A stretch of 36,412 nucleotides of DNA, taken from NCBI GenBank assembly GCA_946478635.1, contig CAMLCX010000003.1:1-36412 (forward strand), written 5' to 3'. The translations under genes were made by a program, and so were the position numbers. Positions 15,707-25,608 of the stretch are shown here, piece by piece (the stretch's first letter is position 1; the number at the start of each line of letters is the position of its first letter). This DNA comes from an uncultured Pseudomonadota bacterium (GTDB lineage Bacteria; Desulfobacterota_B; Binatia; UBA9968). The notes below the pieces were generated by a model. That model saw nothing but the letters and a program-made list of their open reading frames with translations, made no database searches and was not told the DNA's origin.

Positions 15707-17161
15707 ATGGTTCCCCTAAATTCCGACGAACATTTGACCCGGCCCGGGCCCAGCGAGCCGATTTCATATCCCCCCAGTGGCGGCGACTGGCAAAATCCCG
15801 CGCGCCCGGAGGTATTTCCCGATGACGAGAACGCCCGCGGAACGGCGATTACTCCACGGCAAGACAAGCGGACCTTTTATCTCCCGGTCAAAGCCAAATT
15901 TTTGATCTCGACGACGTTTGCGCTGTCCTGGGTCGCCGCCTCGTGGATTCTCGCCCAGCACTGGTTAAACGACCTCTCGCAAGTGGTGGGTCACGAATCC
16001 GCGTTCATCATTATTTTCTTCATCGCGCTGCTGCCGGGTTTTCTGAATGCGCATATTCTTTCGAGCGTCACGCTCGATCGTCCGCCGACGCTCACGCTCG
16101 ATATGAACTTCCCCAAGATTACCCTGCTGATCGCCGCCTACAACGAGGCGCAGAATATCGCCGAAACCTTTCGCGGGATCAAGGGTCAAGACTACCCCGG
16201 GGAGATTGAGATCATTGTCGTGGACGATGGCTCGACCGACGGAACTGTCGAAACCTTGCGCTCATTCGATCTCGACAACTTGAAAATTATCCAAGCTCAT
16301 CACGGCGGCAAAGCGAATGCGCTCAACCAAGGTCTCCAATACGTGACCCAGGATATCGTCGTCTGCATCGACGCCGATACGTTTTTGCATCCGCAGGCGC
16401 TGCGCCGCATCGTCGCGCGCTTTTTGACCGATCCTGCCGACACGGCGGCAGTTGCCGGGTGCGTGTTGGTAAAAAATTCGCGATCGACATTTATGACCCG
16501 CCTCCAGGAGTGGGATTACTTCACCGGAATCGCGTCCGCCAAACGGCAGCAATCCCTCTATCAAGGCACCCTCGTCGCCCAGGGCGCGTTCAGCGCGTTT
16601 CGCACCAAAGTGGTGAAAGCGCATCGAGGATGGCCGGCGGTTATCGGTGAAGACATCGTCCTCACCTGGTCGCTGATCAAAAGCGGCTGGCGCATCGGTT
16701 TTGAACCGACGGCGATCGGCTTTACAGCCGCCCCGGAATCCATCAGGGGTTTCTACCGCCAGCGCAAGCGCTGGGCGCGCGGCATGATCGAAGGTTTAAA
16801 GCAGCACGGCCAGCTGGTCTGGAGCAATTCTCGGCTGTCTTCCTTTTTTGTCGGCATCGATTTCATCATTCCGTTCATCGACTTGTTTTACGCTTTCGTC
16901 TTCCTGCCGGGCGTGATTCTCGCTCTGTTTGGCCATTTTTACATCGTCGGTCCGTCGACGCTGCTGGTGCTGCCGCTGGCATTTCTGATCGTGTTCGTCA
17001 TGTACAAGAAACAAAAGGCGGTATTCCAAGAGCTCGGCCTTCGAGTGCGGCAGAACTTCGTCGGCTTTGTCATCTACATGCTGGTCTACCAAATACTCAT
17101 GTCACCGATCTGCGTCATCGGCTACAGCCAGGAGCTCTTGGGTTTAGCGAAAAAATGGTAG
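15707..17161 (+). CDS. Processive family-2 glycosyltransferase (PgaC/IcaA/cellulose-synthase-like)
   Basis: A 484-residue inner-membrane glycosyltransferase. It has an unusually long, Pro-rich cytoplasmic N-terminus (1-63), two spans (about 64-86 and 98-120), the GT-A domain and three or more C-terminal spans. Catalytic motifs are DDGSTD (173-178), DAD (222-224), GED (314-316) and QRKRW (352-356), the D,D,D,Q(Q/R)xRW set of processive synthases of beta-linked chains such as poly-GlcNAc, cellulose or hyaluronan. Substrate is probably a UDP-sugar, which glmU/glmS/pgm/galT-like genes here could supply. AAGGA precedes the ATG. A TPR/beta-barrel gene follows, so synthesis plus export is likely. 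No PilZ domain is visible. Confidence 0.88.
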   Translation: MVPLNSDEHLTRPGPSEPISYPPSGGDWQNPARPEVFPDDENARGTAITPRQDKRTFYLPVKAKFLISTTFALSWVAASWILAQHWLNDLSQVVGHESAFIIIFFIALLPGFLNAHILSSVTLDRPPTLTLDMNFPKITLLIAAYNEAQNIAETFRGIKGQDYPGEIEIIVVDDGSTDGTVETLRSFDLDNLKIIQAHHGGKANALNQGLQYVTQDIVVCIDADTFLHPQALRRIVARFLTDPADTAAVAGCVLVKNSRSTFMTRLQEWDYFTGIASAKRQQSLYQGTLVAQGAFSAFRTKVVKAHRGWPAVIGEDIVLTWSLIKSGWRIGFEPTAIGFTAAPESIRGFYRQRKRWARGMIEGLKQHGQLVWSNSRLSSFFVGIDFIIPFIDLFYAFVFLPGVILALFGHFYIVGPSTLLVLPLAFLIVFVMYKKQKAVFQELGLRVRQNFVGFVIYMLVYQILMSPICVIGYSQELLGLAKKW

Positions 17162-17358
17162 TTGCCTCCAGCGCGCCGGTCTCTAACTCACTCTTGATCT
17201 GACGTTTTTAAACAGCACATCGGACAGATAACTTCGCAACCTGCGCGGTTGTCTCTTGTCCGATTGGCGCATCGCGAATTTTTTGTATATTTTATAACTA
17301 AGTTCTGTTAAGATTGCCGGCTTAGGGCGGTCGAGAGACTCCCCTTTCGCGATCTCTC

Positions 17359-18897
17359 ATGAATTTAGCATCGATACTCCTTGTTGCCCTCGCTGTTTTC
17401 CTGCCGCATTTATCATCCGCTCAGACCATCGAAGAACTTAAAAAAAGCCTCGCATCAACTCCGGATCGTGCAACCCAGGGACGGCTCAATAAGCAGCTTG
17501 GCGATGCTTTCGTCGCTCAGGACAACCTGGAACAAGCGGCTGACGCGTACGCCAAGGCCCTGGCTGCGAGTCCCGAGATTTTCTCGACAAGCGACCGAAT
17601 CCGTATGGCGATCTATCTCTCGTGGGCGGACCGGCTGCCGGAGTCGGAAGCGGAATTGCGCCGCATTCTTAACCAAGAGCAGAAAAACATCGCCGCCCGC
17701 ACACACTTAGCGCGGGTGCTGTCGTGGTCCGGCGAGCTCGATGAAGCGATCACCCAGGCCGACGCGGTTCTGCGCGACGCCCCGGATCACAAGGACGCGC
17801 TTCTCGTCAGAGCCGATGCGCTTCAGTGGCAAGGGCGCTATCTCGAAGCTATGCCGATTTATCGCAACCTCATCGCACGCGATGATGACTTTGACGCGCG
17901 CGTCGGCTTGGCGCGCTCGCAGCTCGCCTTGGGCGATCGCACCAGCGCTGTGGAAAATCTGCGCCTGCTGAAACCAGCCAACGCGCGGCAGAAACGCGAG
18001 CTCGCGCGCTTGACCGAAGCCATCGACCGGGAAACGGCTTCGTCGATGGAAACGCGCTACAACCATTACACCGACTCAGATGGAAATCGATTGCGCCGCT
18101 ATGCGCTTACCGGCAGCCTTTGGGGCGGCAATCAGAAATATGGACTCGATTACCGCCATACCGACGCCAAGGACGGCACACGGGACAATCGCGCCGAAGA
18201 TTTTCTCTTTAAAGTTTACTCTCGTCTAACCGACAGGTTCTCCGGCGGAGTCGGGCTCGGATTTACCCAGCTCGCGGATCGCCACACGTCCAATTTTCCC
18301 GCCGGACATGCGCGCATCGATGCCAAACTGTTCGGCGGCAGCACGGGTATCAATGTAACGCGTGAAGTCCTGACGGACACAGCGGAATTGATCCAAAATC
18401 GCATCCGGATGACCAACCTGGGCATGTACATCACGCAACCCCTGACCGAGCGATTTTCCGTGCACGGCGCCTACCAATACAAAAGTTTTTCCGACGGCAA
18501 CCACGCCAACGAGTTACAGCTCGTTTCGCAGTACGCAATTTATCTCGCGCCGCGGATAACCGTAGGCCATCGCTTCCGCCTGCTCGACTTTCAAAAGCAA
18601 ACCGGCAGCGGTTATTTCGACCCGAATAACTACATCGCAAACCGCGCCTTTGCCTCGCTCTATTACGAAAACCGTTTGTTCTACACCTACCTCGAAGGTT
18701 ACTTCGGTTACCAGACGTTTCGTCGGAACGGCATCGCCGGTGACGATTTGGTCCACGGTGGCTCCGGCAGCGTCGGCGTTAAACCCTGGTCCAATCTCAC
18801 CATCGAGCTCAATGCCGAAGGCGGTAACTTTGCCGCCGGTTCGACTGCCGGGTTCAATTATTTCATCATCGGTCCACGGCTCATCTATAAGTTCTAA
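17359..18897 (+). CDS. TPR-containing outer-membrane beta-barrel protein (YaiO/PgaA-like exporter)
   Basis: A 512-residue secreted protein. A signal peptide (MNLASILLVALAVFLPHL, cleavage near SSAQT) is followed by TPR-type helices to about residue 225 (repeats such as DNLEQAADAYAKALAASPE and GELDEAITQADAVLRDAP) and then a beta-barrel region of alternating aromatic strands ending in IYKF, a C-terminal Phe used for Bam insertion. The arrangement equals a shortened PgaA/BcsC/YaiO-type outer-membrane polysaccharide porin. It lies 197 bases after the glycosyltransferase on the same strand. It probably guides that polymer out of the cell, with the TPRs binding polymer or enzymes in the periplasm. 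The gap could hold a separate promoter. Confidence 0.82.
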   Translation: MNLASILLVALAVFLPHLSSAQTIEELKKSLASTPDRATQGRLNKQLGDAFVAQDNLEQAADAYAKALAASPEIFSTSDRIRMAIYLSWADRLPESEAELRRILNQEQKNIAARTHLARVLSWSGELDEAITQADAVLRDAPDHKDALLVRADALQWQGRYLEAMPIYRNLIARDDDFDARVGLARSQLALGDRTSAVENLRLLKPANARQKRELARLTEAIDRETASSMETRYNHYTDSDGNRLRRYALTGSLWGGNQKYGLDYRHTDAKDGTRDNRAEDFLFKVYSRLTDRFSGGVGLGFTQLADRHTSNFPAGHARIDAKLFGGSTGINVTREVLTDTAELIQNRIRMTNLGMYITQPLTERFSVHGAYQYKSFSDGNHANELQLVSQYAIYLAPRITVGHRFRLLDFQKQTGSGYFDPNNYIANRAFASLYYENRLFYTYLEGYFGYQTFRRNGIAGDDLVHGGSGSVGVKPWSNLTIELNAEGGNFAAGSTAGFNYFIIGPRLIYKF

Positions 18898-18984
18898 TGC
18901 CGACCCGCGCCGGCAAATCGCCGCTCTCCCATAATCATCAGCGCGTCCGCCTACGGCTCTTTCAAATCTCGCTCATTTTGTTAA

Positions 18985-20154
<1,170 letters not shown>

Positions 20155-20265
20155 GATTTCCGGCTTCTTGCCCTCGCGTCGAGTGCCTGCGCCGTTAGCA
20201 TTCCAGAGCTCGAATAGGGCGAAATTTAATCGGCGATTTAATCCGGCCTCCGGGGAGAAAACGGC

Positions 20266-20294
20266 TTGCAGTTTCGGGGTTTTCTTTCTATAAG
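20266..20294 (+). promoter_or_regulatory. Sigma-70-type promoter of the cox cluster
   Basis: TTGCAG (20266-20271) and TATAAG (20289-20294) are spaced by exactly 17 bases. Transcription would start near 20301, giving a leader of about 64 bases before coxS. The leader carries GGAGGA ten bases before the ATG. Confidence 0.65.
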
Positions 20295-20364
20295 AGAGCC
20301 TCAGTAGGTTTTTCCAGCCTGTATTTTAATCGCCACGCGAGAGAAACTGGAGGAAGAAACGGGG

Positions 20365-20832
20365 ATGAACAAGAAGATCAAATTGCGCGTCAATGGCAAG
20401 CGCGTCGAGGGCGAAGTTCCGACCAACCGACTGTTGATCGACTATCTGCGTTACGATCTTGGGCTCACCGGCACCAAGGAAGGCTGCAGCGTCGGCGTAT
20501 GCGGCGCCTGCACCGTGCTGATGGACGGTGACATGATCAGCACCTGCTTGACCCTGGCGGTCATGGCCGACGGGCACGACATCACGACGGTCGAAGGCCT
20601 GGCGAAAAACGGCGAGCTCAATCCGGTGCAGAAAAGTTTCATTCAATACGGCGGCTTCCAATGTGGTATCTGCACGCCCGGCCAAGTCGTCGCCGCCACC
20701 GCGCTGCTCGCGGAGAATCCGAAGCCCAACGAAGACGAGATCAAAGATTGGATGATGGGCAATCTCTGCCGCTGCACCGGGTATTACAAGATTATCGAAT
20801 CGATCCAGAAAGCGCATCAATTCGCCAAATAA
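20365..20832 (+). CDS. coxS: Molybdenum hydroxylase small subunit, [2Fe-2S] protein (CoxS-like)
   Basis: A 155-residue iron-sulfur subunit of the xanthine oxidase / aerobic CO dehydrogenase family. It has the N-terminal plant-ferredoxin cluster site GCSVGVCGACTV with Cys41, 46, 49 and 61, and the second site CGICTPGQ...NLCRCTGY with Cys100, 103, 135 and 137. It transfers electrons from the molybdopterin subunit to FAD. GGAGGA precedes the start. It is the first gene of coxS-coxM-coxG. The large molybdopterin subunit CoxL, which normally is in the same operon, is missing, so the substrate cannot be named; the family includes CO, nicotinate, xanthine and aldehyde oxidases. Confidence 0.92.
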   Translation: MNKKIKLRVNGKRVEGEVPTNRLLIDYLRYDLGLTGTKEGCSVGVCGACTVLMDGDMISTCLTLAVMADGHDITTVEGLAKNGELNPVQKSFIQYGGFQCGICTPGQVVAATALLAENPKPNEDEIKDWMMGNLCRCTGYYKIIESIQKAHQFAK

Positions 20833-20842
20833 GGAAACGTCC

Positions 20843-21784
20843 ATGATACCCTTCGAATATCGCACCCCGAAAAACCTCAAAGAAGTAAACGCCGCGCTGA
20901 AAGAATTCGGCGGCGATGCCAAGCTCATTGCCGGGGGCACTGCGCTGGTGATCATGATGAAACAGCGCCTGGTCCGACCGAGCTGTCTGGTGAGTTTGCG
21001 TTCCGTGCGCGGCTTAAACGCCATCGCGCTCAAGAACGGCGGCATCTCCATCGGCGGCTTGGCCACGCACCGCGAAGTCGAGAGCTCCTCGCTGATCCGC
21101 CGCCGCCTGCCCATGCTTGCCGAAACCTACCATCATGTGGCCACGCTGCGCGTGCGCAACATGGCGACGGTCGGTGGAGGTCTGGCCCACGCCGACCCCA
21201 ATCAAGATCCGCCGCCGAGCTTAATTGCGCTGGGCGCCACGGTTAAAGCGACCTCGGCCAACGGCAGCCGGATGATTGCCCTCGATGAATTCTTCAAAGA
21301 TTATTATGAAACCGTGCTCGAGCCGGACGAAATCATCACCGAAGTCATGGTGCCCAAACTCGCGCCTAACACCGGCGCAGCCTATATCAAATTTCTGCCG
21401 CGGACCGCGGACGACTACGCCACGGTATCGGCCGCTGCTGTCCTGACTCTGGACAAGACCAAGAAAATCATCGCCGATGTGCGCATCGCTCTCGGCAGCG
21501 TCGGCGTGACGCCGATTCGCGCCAAAGCCGCCGAAGATTTGCTGCGCGGCCAGCCGCTCAAATCCGAAGCTTTTGCGGAAGCCGGCGCGAAAGCCAGAGA
21601 AGCCGTCGATCCGGTGAGTGATTTCCGCGGCTCGGCGGCCTACAAAAAGGACATGGCCGGCGTATTTGTGCGGCGCGCGCTTGAAAAGGCACTGGCCGAT
21701 ATCCGCCAGCAGGCGAAAGCCAAACCCGCGCCGAAGCCGGCGAAGAAAAAAGCTGTAAAAAAGAAAGGTAAAAAAAGACGGTGA
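20843..21784 (+). CDS. coxM: Molybdenum hydroxylase medium subunit, FAD-binding (CoxM-like), with basic C-terminal tail
   Basis: A 313-residue FAD subunit. The two FAD-binding motifs are present: LIAGGTAL (28-35) and TVGGGLAHADP (109-119; Gly-Gly-Gly where many have Gly-Gly-Ser/Asn). The CO_deh_flav_C domain is near 170-275 (FLPRTADDYATVSAAA). It passes electrons from CoxS to an acceptor. The last 26 residues (288-313) are Lys, Ala and Pro only apart from a few, ending KKAVKKKGKKRR, a histone-H1-like tail rare in this family. The ribosome binding site is AAGGAAA. It overlaps coxG by four bases (GTGA). Confidence 0.92.
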   Translation: MIPFEYRTPKNLKEVNAALKEFGGDAKLIAGGTALVIMMKQRLVRPSCLVSLRSVRGLNAIALKNGGISIGGLATHREVESSSLIRRRLPMLAETYHHVATLRVRNMATVGGGLAHADPNQDPPPSLIALGATVKATSANGSRMIALDEFFKDYYETVLEPDEIITEVMVPKLAPNTGAAYIKFLPRTADDYATVSAAAVLTLDKTKKIIADVRIALGSVGVTPIRAKAAEDLLRGQPLKSEAFAEAGAKAREAVDPVSDFRGSAAYKKDMAGVFVRRALEKALADIRQQAKAKPAPKPAKKKAVKKKGKKRR

Positions 21785-22233
21785 AATTTAGCCAGACGGC
21801 GCAGATTCCCGTGGCGCGCGAGCCGCTTTGGGATTTTTTGATGGACGTTCCGCGCGTCGCCAAGTCGCTGCCCGGCGTTGAATCCGTAAGCAAGATCGAC
21901 GACACCACCTACGAAGGTGCGCTAGTTGTCCGGGTGGGTCCAATTAAGTTGAACCTGCAAGGCAAGATTATCCTGGAAGAGCAGAACAAACAGGCCTGGT
22001 GCGCCGCGCTGCGCGCCGAAGCAAAGGACCGCATGGCGGCCGGCGCCGTCAGCGGCAAGACCCGCATGACCCTCAAAGAACTCGGCGCCCATGAGACTGA
22101 GTTGATGGTTGAAACCGATGTGAATATTCTCGGCAAGATCGGCGAGTTCGGTCAGCCGATCATCCGCAAAAAAGCTGATGCCATGCTGAAGGAATTTGTC
22201 GAGAACATCAAAAAGCAGCTAACTGGAAAGTAA
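21781..22233 (+). CDS. coxG: CoxG-like SRPBCC protein
   Basis: A 150-residue SRPBCC (START-fold) protein of the CoxG family, which helps anchor or assemble aerobic CO dehydrogenase-type enzymes at the membrane. The opening MKFSQTAQIPVAREPLWDFLMD and the LPGVESVSK, RVGPIKLNLQGKI and ILGKIGEFGQPII blocks match the family. It uses GTG at 21781, whose GTGA overlaps the coxM stop, so translation is coupled. AAAGAAAGG in the coxM Lys tail can act as its ribosome binding site. The C-terminus lacks the hydrophobic helix found in many CoxG proteins. Its 3' end overlaps the convergent acyltransferase gene by 15 bases. Confidence 0.88.
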   Translation: MKFSQTAQIPVAREPLWDFLMDVPRVAKSLPGVESVSKIDDTTYEGALVVRVGPIKLNLQGKIILEEQNKQAWCAALRAEAKDRMAAGAVSGKTRMTLKELGAHETELMVETDVNILGKIGEFGQPIIRKKADAMLKEFVENIKKQLTGK

Positions 22234-23064
22234 CTTCGGCGAACCTTCCGGGGCGTTTTCGCCTTCATCTTCCGAGCCATCTTGCGGCGCCGAATTTCGG
22301 CCGAGCACGCTGTTGTAACAGTCCTCGGCCAATTTTTTTCGTCCCGCCGAATTGTCCGGATAATGAAAACACTCGATCCTGGGCTGGATCGTCACCAGTG
22401 CTTCGACACTGCGCAACGCCAACAGATTCCAAAAGTGCGTGACAAACTCCATGTCGCCGTACCAATAGACGCCGTCTCGGTTCGCCGTGGTCACCGGCTG
22501 CTCGTCGATCGCTTTGTACGTCACGGTCACGGGAACGATGATCGAGCGGCTGCGCAGCGGCGCCGCCAAGGGCACGGTCTGAAACGGCAGCATCTTTTCC
22601 CCGTTGGTCGACGTCCCTTCCGGAAACAGGAGGATGTTCGCCTCCTGCTTGAGCTTGCGCGTCAGCTCTCGGATAAGCGCGCCCACCAGCCCTTTTCTTT
22701 GCCGATTAATGAATATCGTGCCGCAGAGCACGTTCCATTGACCGACGATCGGCCAGTTCTTAACCTCGCGTTTGGAAACGAACAAGATCGGAAAAATACT
22801 ACCGAGGACAATGCCGTCGACGTAACTCACGTGGTTGGCGATGATAACGTAACCGCCACGCTCCAATTGCCCCTCGTCTCCGGCGACCGTCACCTTGATG
22901 CCCAGAATGAGGCGCAAAAGCAGCGTGAAATTTCGGTTCAGCCGGCTGACAATCTTCCAGCGGTAGGGCAGCCCGAGAATAGATATCCACAGGTGAACGG
23001 TCGCCACCAGGGCGAAGAAAAACGCCCAAAGTGAAAAGAATGCGGTTAGTTTAAGCAGGCGCAT
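22219..23064 (-). CDS. olsA: 1-acyl-glycerol-3-phosphate acyltransferase family, OlsA-like
   Basis: A 281-residue membrane acyltransferase (PlsC fold). It begins with a hydrophobic segment (residues 8-32), then the catalytic NHVSYVD (His78, Asp83) and FPEGT (147-151), the substrate-binding block. In PlsC it acylates lysophosphatidate; next to an OlsB-like gene it more likely O-acylates lyso-ornithine lipid. Its start lies inside the end of the OlsB-like gene (14-base overlap), so the two are translationally coupled. The C-terminus is Glu/Ser/Pro-rich and overlaps the convergent coxG. Confidence 0.8.
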   Translation of the reverse strand: MRLLKLTAFFSLWAFFFALVATVHLWISILGLPYRWKIVSRLNRNFTLLLRLILGIKVTVAGDEGQLERGGYVIIANHVSYVDGIVLGSIFPILFVSKREVKNWPIVGQWNVLCGTIFINRQRKGLVGALIRELTRKLKQEANILLFPEGTSTNGEKMLPFQTVPLAAPLRSRSIIVPVTVTYKAIDEQPVTTANRDGVYWYGDMEFVTHFWNLLALRSVEALVTIQPRIECFHYPDNSAGRKKLAEDCYNSVLGRNSAPQDGSEDEGENAPEGSPKLLSS

Positions 23065-23818
23065 CGCCCACCTTCATATCCGCCAGGCCCAGCCGTTTGA
23101 GATACTCTTCTTTTAAATTGCCAAAATCCAGGAGCAAAAAAAAATCCGCGGTGCCGAACTCTTGATCGAGCGCCGGCGGCCCGCACACGAGCGCGCCAAT
23201 GCGCAAATAGCCTTTGATCAAGCTGGGCAGTTTTTGAAATAACCCCTGCTCATCGGCGCTGGACGGTTCCTCGGTGATGCCCGGAAAAACGCACTTGCCG
23301 ACCGGTCGCACGCGAAACGCCTCTGCCGCGTAATATTTGCTTTTGAGCAGCGAGTAGACCGCGCTCACTTCGGCCGGGTCCGTCGTGTACAAACTGCCGC
23401 AACCGAAGAGGTAGCGCACCTTGTGCTTGCGCACCTGTTCCGTAATCGCCTCCCACATGAGCGGTATCAGCGCCCGGTCGCGAAAATCCCGCCGCGAGCA
23501 CGAACGACCAAGCTCCATGAGCTCGCCGTCGAGTGTCTTGATGCGCGAGAGATCGAACTCTTTCTCCGAATAAAAGCCAATATTTTGTCGTGCCTGGACG
23601 CCGCGCAGCAGCCGGTACGTGCCGACAACCTCCCCACCACCGAGATCGCGGACAATTAAATGGTCGCAAAAAGGATCGAACTCATCGACGTCCAACCCAC
23701 GGTCGTAGGATTGCTTGAGTCCCTTGTTGAGCTCGAGATTGAAAACCTCGAATCGAAGCCGCTGCGCTTGTTCGATCTCCCTCGGCTCAGTGGCAATCTT
23801 GACTTCGAAATCAGCCAT
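23051..23818 (-). CDS. olsB: GNAT-family N-acyltransferase, OlsB-like (ornithine N-acyltransferase)
   Basis: A 255-residue protein of the hemolysin/OlsB N-acyltransferase group, which joins a 3-hydroxyacyl chain from ACP to ornithine to make lyso-ornithine lipid. Typical blocks are AQRLRFEVFNLEL (19-31), EFDPFCDHLIVRD, GTYRLLRG, MELGRSCSRRDFRDRALIPLMWEAI, and the LFGCGSLYTTDP segment. It acts with the adjacent OlsA-like acyltransferase. These aminolipids replace phospholipids under phosphate stress in many Gram-negative bacteria. No strong ribosome binding site precedes ATG 23818. OlsB identity rests on pairing with olsA and the block order. Confidence 0.8.
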   Translation of the reverse strand: MADFEVKIATEPREIEQAQRLRFEVFNLELNKGLKQSYDRGLDVDEFDPFCDHLIVRDLGGGEVVGTYRLLRGVQARQNIGFYSEKEFDLSRIKTLDGELMELGRSCSRRDFRDRALIPLMWEAITEQVRKHKVRYLFGCGSLYTTDPAEVSAVYSLLKSKYYAAEAFRVRPVGKCVFPGITEEPSSADEQGLFQKLPSLIKGYLRIGALVCGPPALDQEFGTADFFLLLDFGNLKEEYLKRLGLADMKVGDAPA

Positions 23819-23889
23819 CCACCGAAAGGTATCACAGGGTTAGCGGCTTTAAAAACCATGCTGCCTGAAAATCAGCGCCGGTGCGAATC

Positions 23890-24651
23890 TCAAGCGTGGC
23901 GCCACACGGGTGGGCGCTTTTCTAAAAAAGCTGCGACACCCTCGCTTACGTCCGCGGTTTTTAATAGTTCGTTGCAGTACATCTCCTCGGAGCGGCGCAG
24001 CGCCTGATTGAAACCTTGCAGCGAAAGTTCGCGCAGCCCGCGAAGCGTCAGGCGTAACACGGCGCCGCTTTTACCCAGCAGCTCATCTTTGAGAGCAGCG
24101 AGTCCGCCTTCCACCTGATCTGCGGCAACGACGCGATTGATCAGCCCCATGGATTGCGCCTCTCGAGCCGAGAAACGGCGGCCCGTAAGGATCATTTCGG
24201 CGGCCCGATGATAGCCGATCAAGCCGGCAAAGCGCGCCAATGCGACGGGCGGATAGCAACCAACGTAAATCTCCGGTGTGGCAAACGAACTCTCCTCCGA
24301 CGCGACGATTAAGTCGCAGGAGCTGGCGATTTCCAAACCGCCACCCAGGCAAACGCCGCGAACGGCGGCAACCGACACCTGGGGCAAAGCCAGGAGCTTC
24401 CGAATGACGCCGTGCACGACTTCGAGCATCTCCGGAACTTTCTCCGTCGTATGATCACGAATATCGACGCCGGCTGAAAAAGCCCGCTCGCCCGCGCCGC
24501 GCAAGACGACCACGTCGACATCGGTTTGCCGAGCACAAGACGCAAGCGCTCGATCCAGTTCGCCCAGCAAGGCAATATCGAAAACGTTTAGCGGCGGACG
24601 CTCCCAAATAATCGACAGGACACGCCCGGATTTTTCGCATGTGATGGCCAT
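23890..24651 (-). CDS. Enoyl-CoA hydratase/isomerase family protein
   Basis: A 253-residue crotonase-fold protein, usually trimer of dimers, acting on acyl-CoA. The oxyanion-hole segments are AFSAGVDIRDH (57-67 region) and VCLGGGLEIASSCD; the later PEIYVGCYPPVALARF holds the second half of the active site. The pattern WERPPLNVFDIALL near the start and CYPP favour the group annotated as cyclohexa-1,5-dienecarbonyl-CoA hydratase-like, but the exact reaction is uncertain. It stands 72 bases downstream of nothing related on its strand and is probably its own unit. Confidence 0.85.
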   Translation of the reverse strand: MAITCEKSGRVLSIIWERPPLNVFDIALLGELDRALASCARQTDVDVVVLRGAGERAFSAGVDIRDHTTEKVPEMLEVVHGVIRKLLALPQVSVAAVRGVCLGGGLEIASSCDLIVASEESSFATPEIYVGCYPPVALARFAGLIGYHRAAEMILTGRRFSAREAQSMGLINRVVAADQVEGGLAALKDELLGKSGAVLRLTLRGLRELSLQGFNQALRRSEEMYCNELLKTADVSEGVAAFLEKRPPVWRHA

Positions 24652-24757
24652 GGCTCCGCACCCCCAGCGGTTTGAGAGAAGCTCGCGCTACAGCAACCAA
24701 TAACTTTTTCTAGACTACCCTTGAGTTGCCGCCAAACCAAGCGTGCCCGGAGGAAAT

Positions 24758-24786
24758 TTGACAAAATAGCGCCTTGCCCCTACACT
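24758..24786 (+). promoter_or_regulatory. Near-consensus sigma-70 promoter of the OmpA-family gene
   Basis: TTGACA (24758-24763) and TACACT (24781-24786) are spaced by exactly 17 bases. The predicted start near 24793 leaves a leader of about 26 bases containing AGGAGGG. Confidence 0.8.
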
Positions 24787-24818
24787 TGTGTCTCATGCTT
24801 GACTCTAGGAGGGCATTT

Positions 24819-25583
24819 ATGACGATTTTTCGGTCTTTTGTCGTAGCTCTCGCGCTAACCTCGACTGTCGGCGCAAAAACGGCACTTGCGGCGGACGAGT
24901 ATGATGATAGCCAATCGAACCCACTGCGAATCGCCGCTTACTTGATGCATCCCGTCGGCTGGTTGGCGGAGTGGGTGGTTTTTCGGCCGTTTCATTTTAT
25001 CGTGAGCGCCACCGAACCGCAGGAGGCTGTTTTCGGCCACCGGCCTCATCCTCCGGTACTCGCTGAGCCGCAGCCGTACCATGATTACGGCCCGGCCAAA
25101 AGAGTCCCGCTCAATCAAACCAGCGTCGGACCCGAACCATCCACAGCTAGAGCCGCGCCATCGGTGGAAACCGTCAAAGTCGTCGAGGTCCCGGTCGAAA
25201 AGATCGTGGTGAAGGAAGTCACCAAAGTGGTCGAGGTCGAAAAGGTTGTGTTTCCGGCGGTCGCGTTTCGATTCGATTCGGCCGATCTCACCGACTTGGG
25301 CAAGGGGCAGGTTTATTTGGCGGCTCAGCGTTTAAAAGAAAAAACTGATATCACCGTCGTCGTTGAAGGCAATACCGACGCGGTCGGCAGCGAGGAATAC
25401 AATCGCAAGCTCGGTCAACGCCGCGCTCAAACCGTGATGACCGAGCTTTCCGCTCAGGGTATCGATCCGAGCCGCATGTCCGCCGCCAGCAACGGCGAAA
25501 ACGCGCCGCTGATCAACCAGGACAACCAGTGGGCGCGCGCGGTCAACCGGCGCGTCGAGTTTCAGGTCAAAGGAGCGCGCTGA
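24819..25583 (+). CDS. OmpA-family peptidoglycan-binding protein
   Basis: A 254-residue envelope protein. ATG 24819 follows AGGAGGG at good spacing and gives a signal peptide (MTIFRSFVVALALTSTVGAK, cleavage near ALAA); the longer frame from 24774 lacks it. Residues 27-115 form a low-complexity periplasmic part, 116-143 a Val/Lys/Glu-rich repetitive linker, and 144-250 an OmpA domain with the signature TDAVGSEEYNRKLGQRRA (187-203), used to bind diaminopimelate in peptidoglycan. No beta-barrel is present, so it is a periplasmic tether or stalk type. It has its own promoter and terminator. Confidence 0.88.
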   Translation: MTIFRSFVVALALTSTVGAKTALAADEYDDSQSNPLRIAAYLMHPVGWLAEWVVFRPFHFIVSATEPQEAVFGHRPHPPVLAEPQPYHDYGPAKRVPLNQTSVGPEPSTARAAPSVETVKVVEVPVEKIVVKEVTKVVEVEKVVFPAVAFRFDSADLTDLGKGQVYLAAQRLKEKTDITVVVEGNTDAVGSEEYNRKLGQRRAQTVMTELSAQGIDPSRMSAASNGENAPLINQDNQWARAVNRRVEFQVKGAR

Positions 25584-25608
25584 CTCGCCTTCCCCATCGG
25601 AAATCCGA

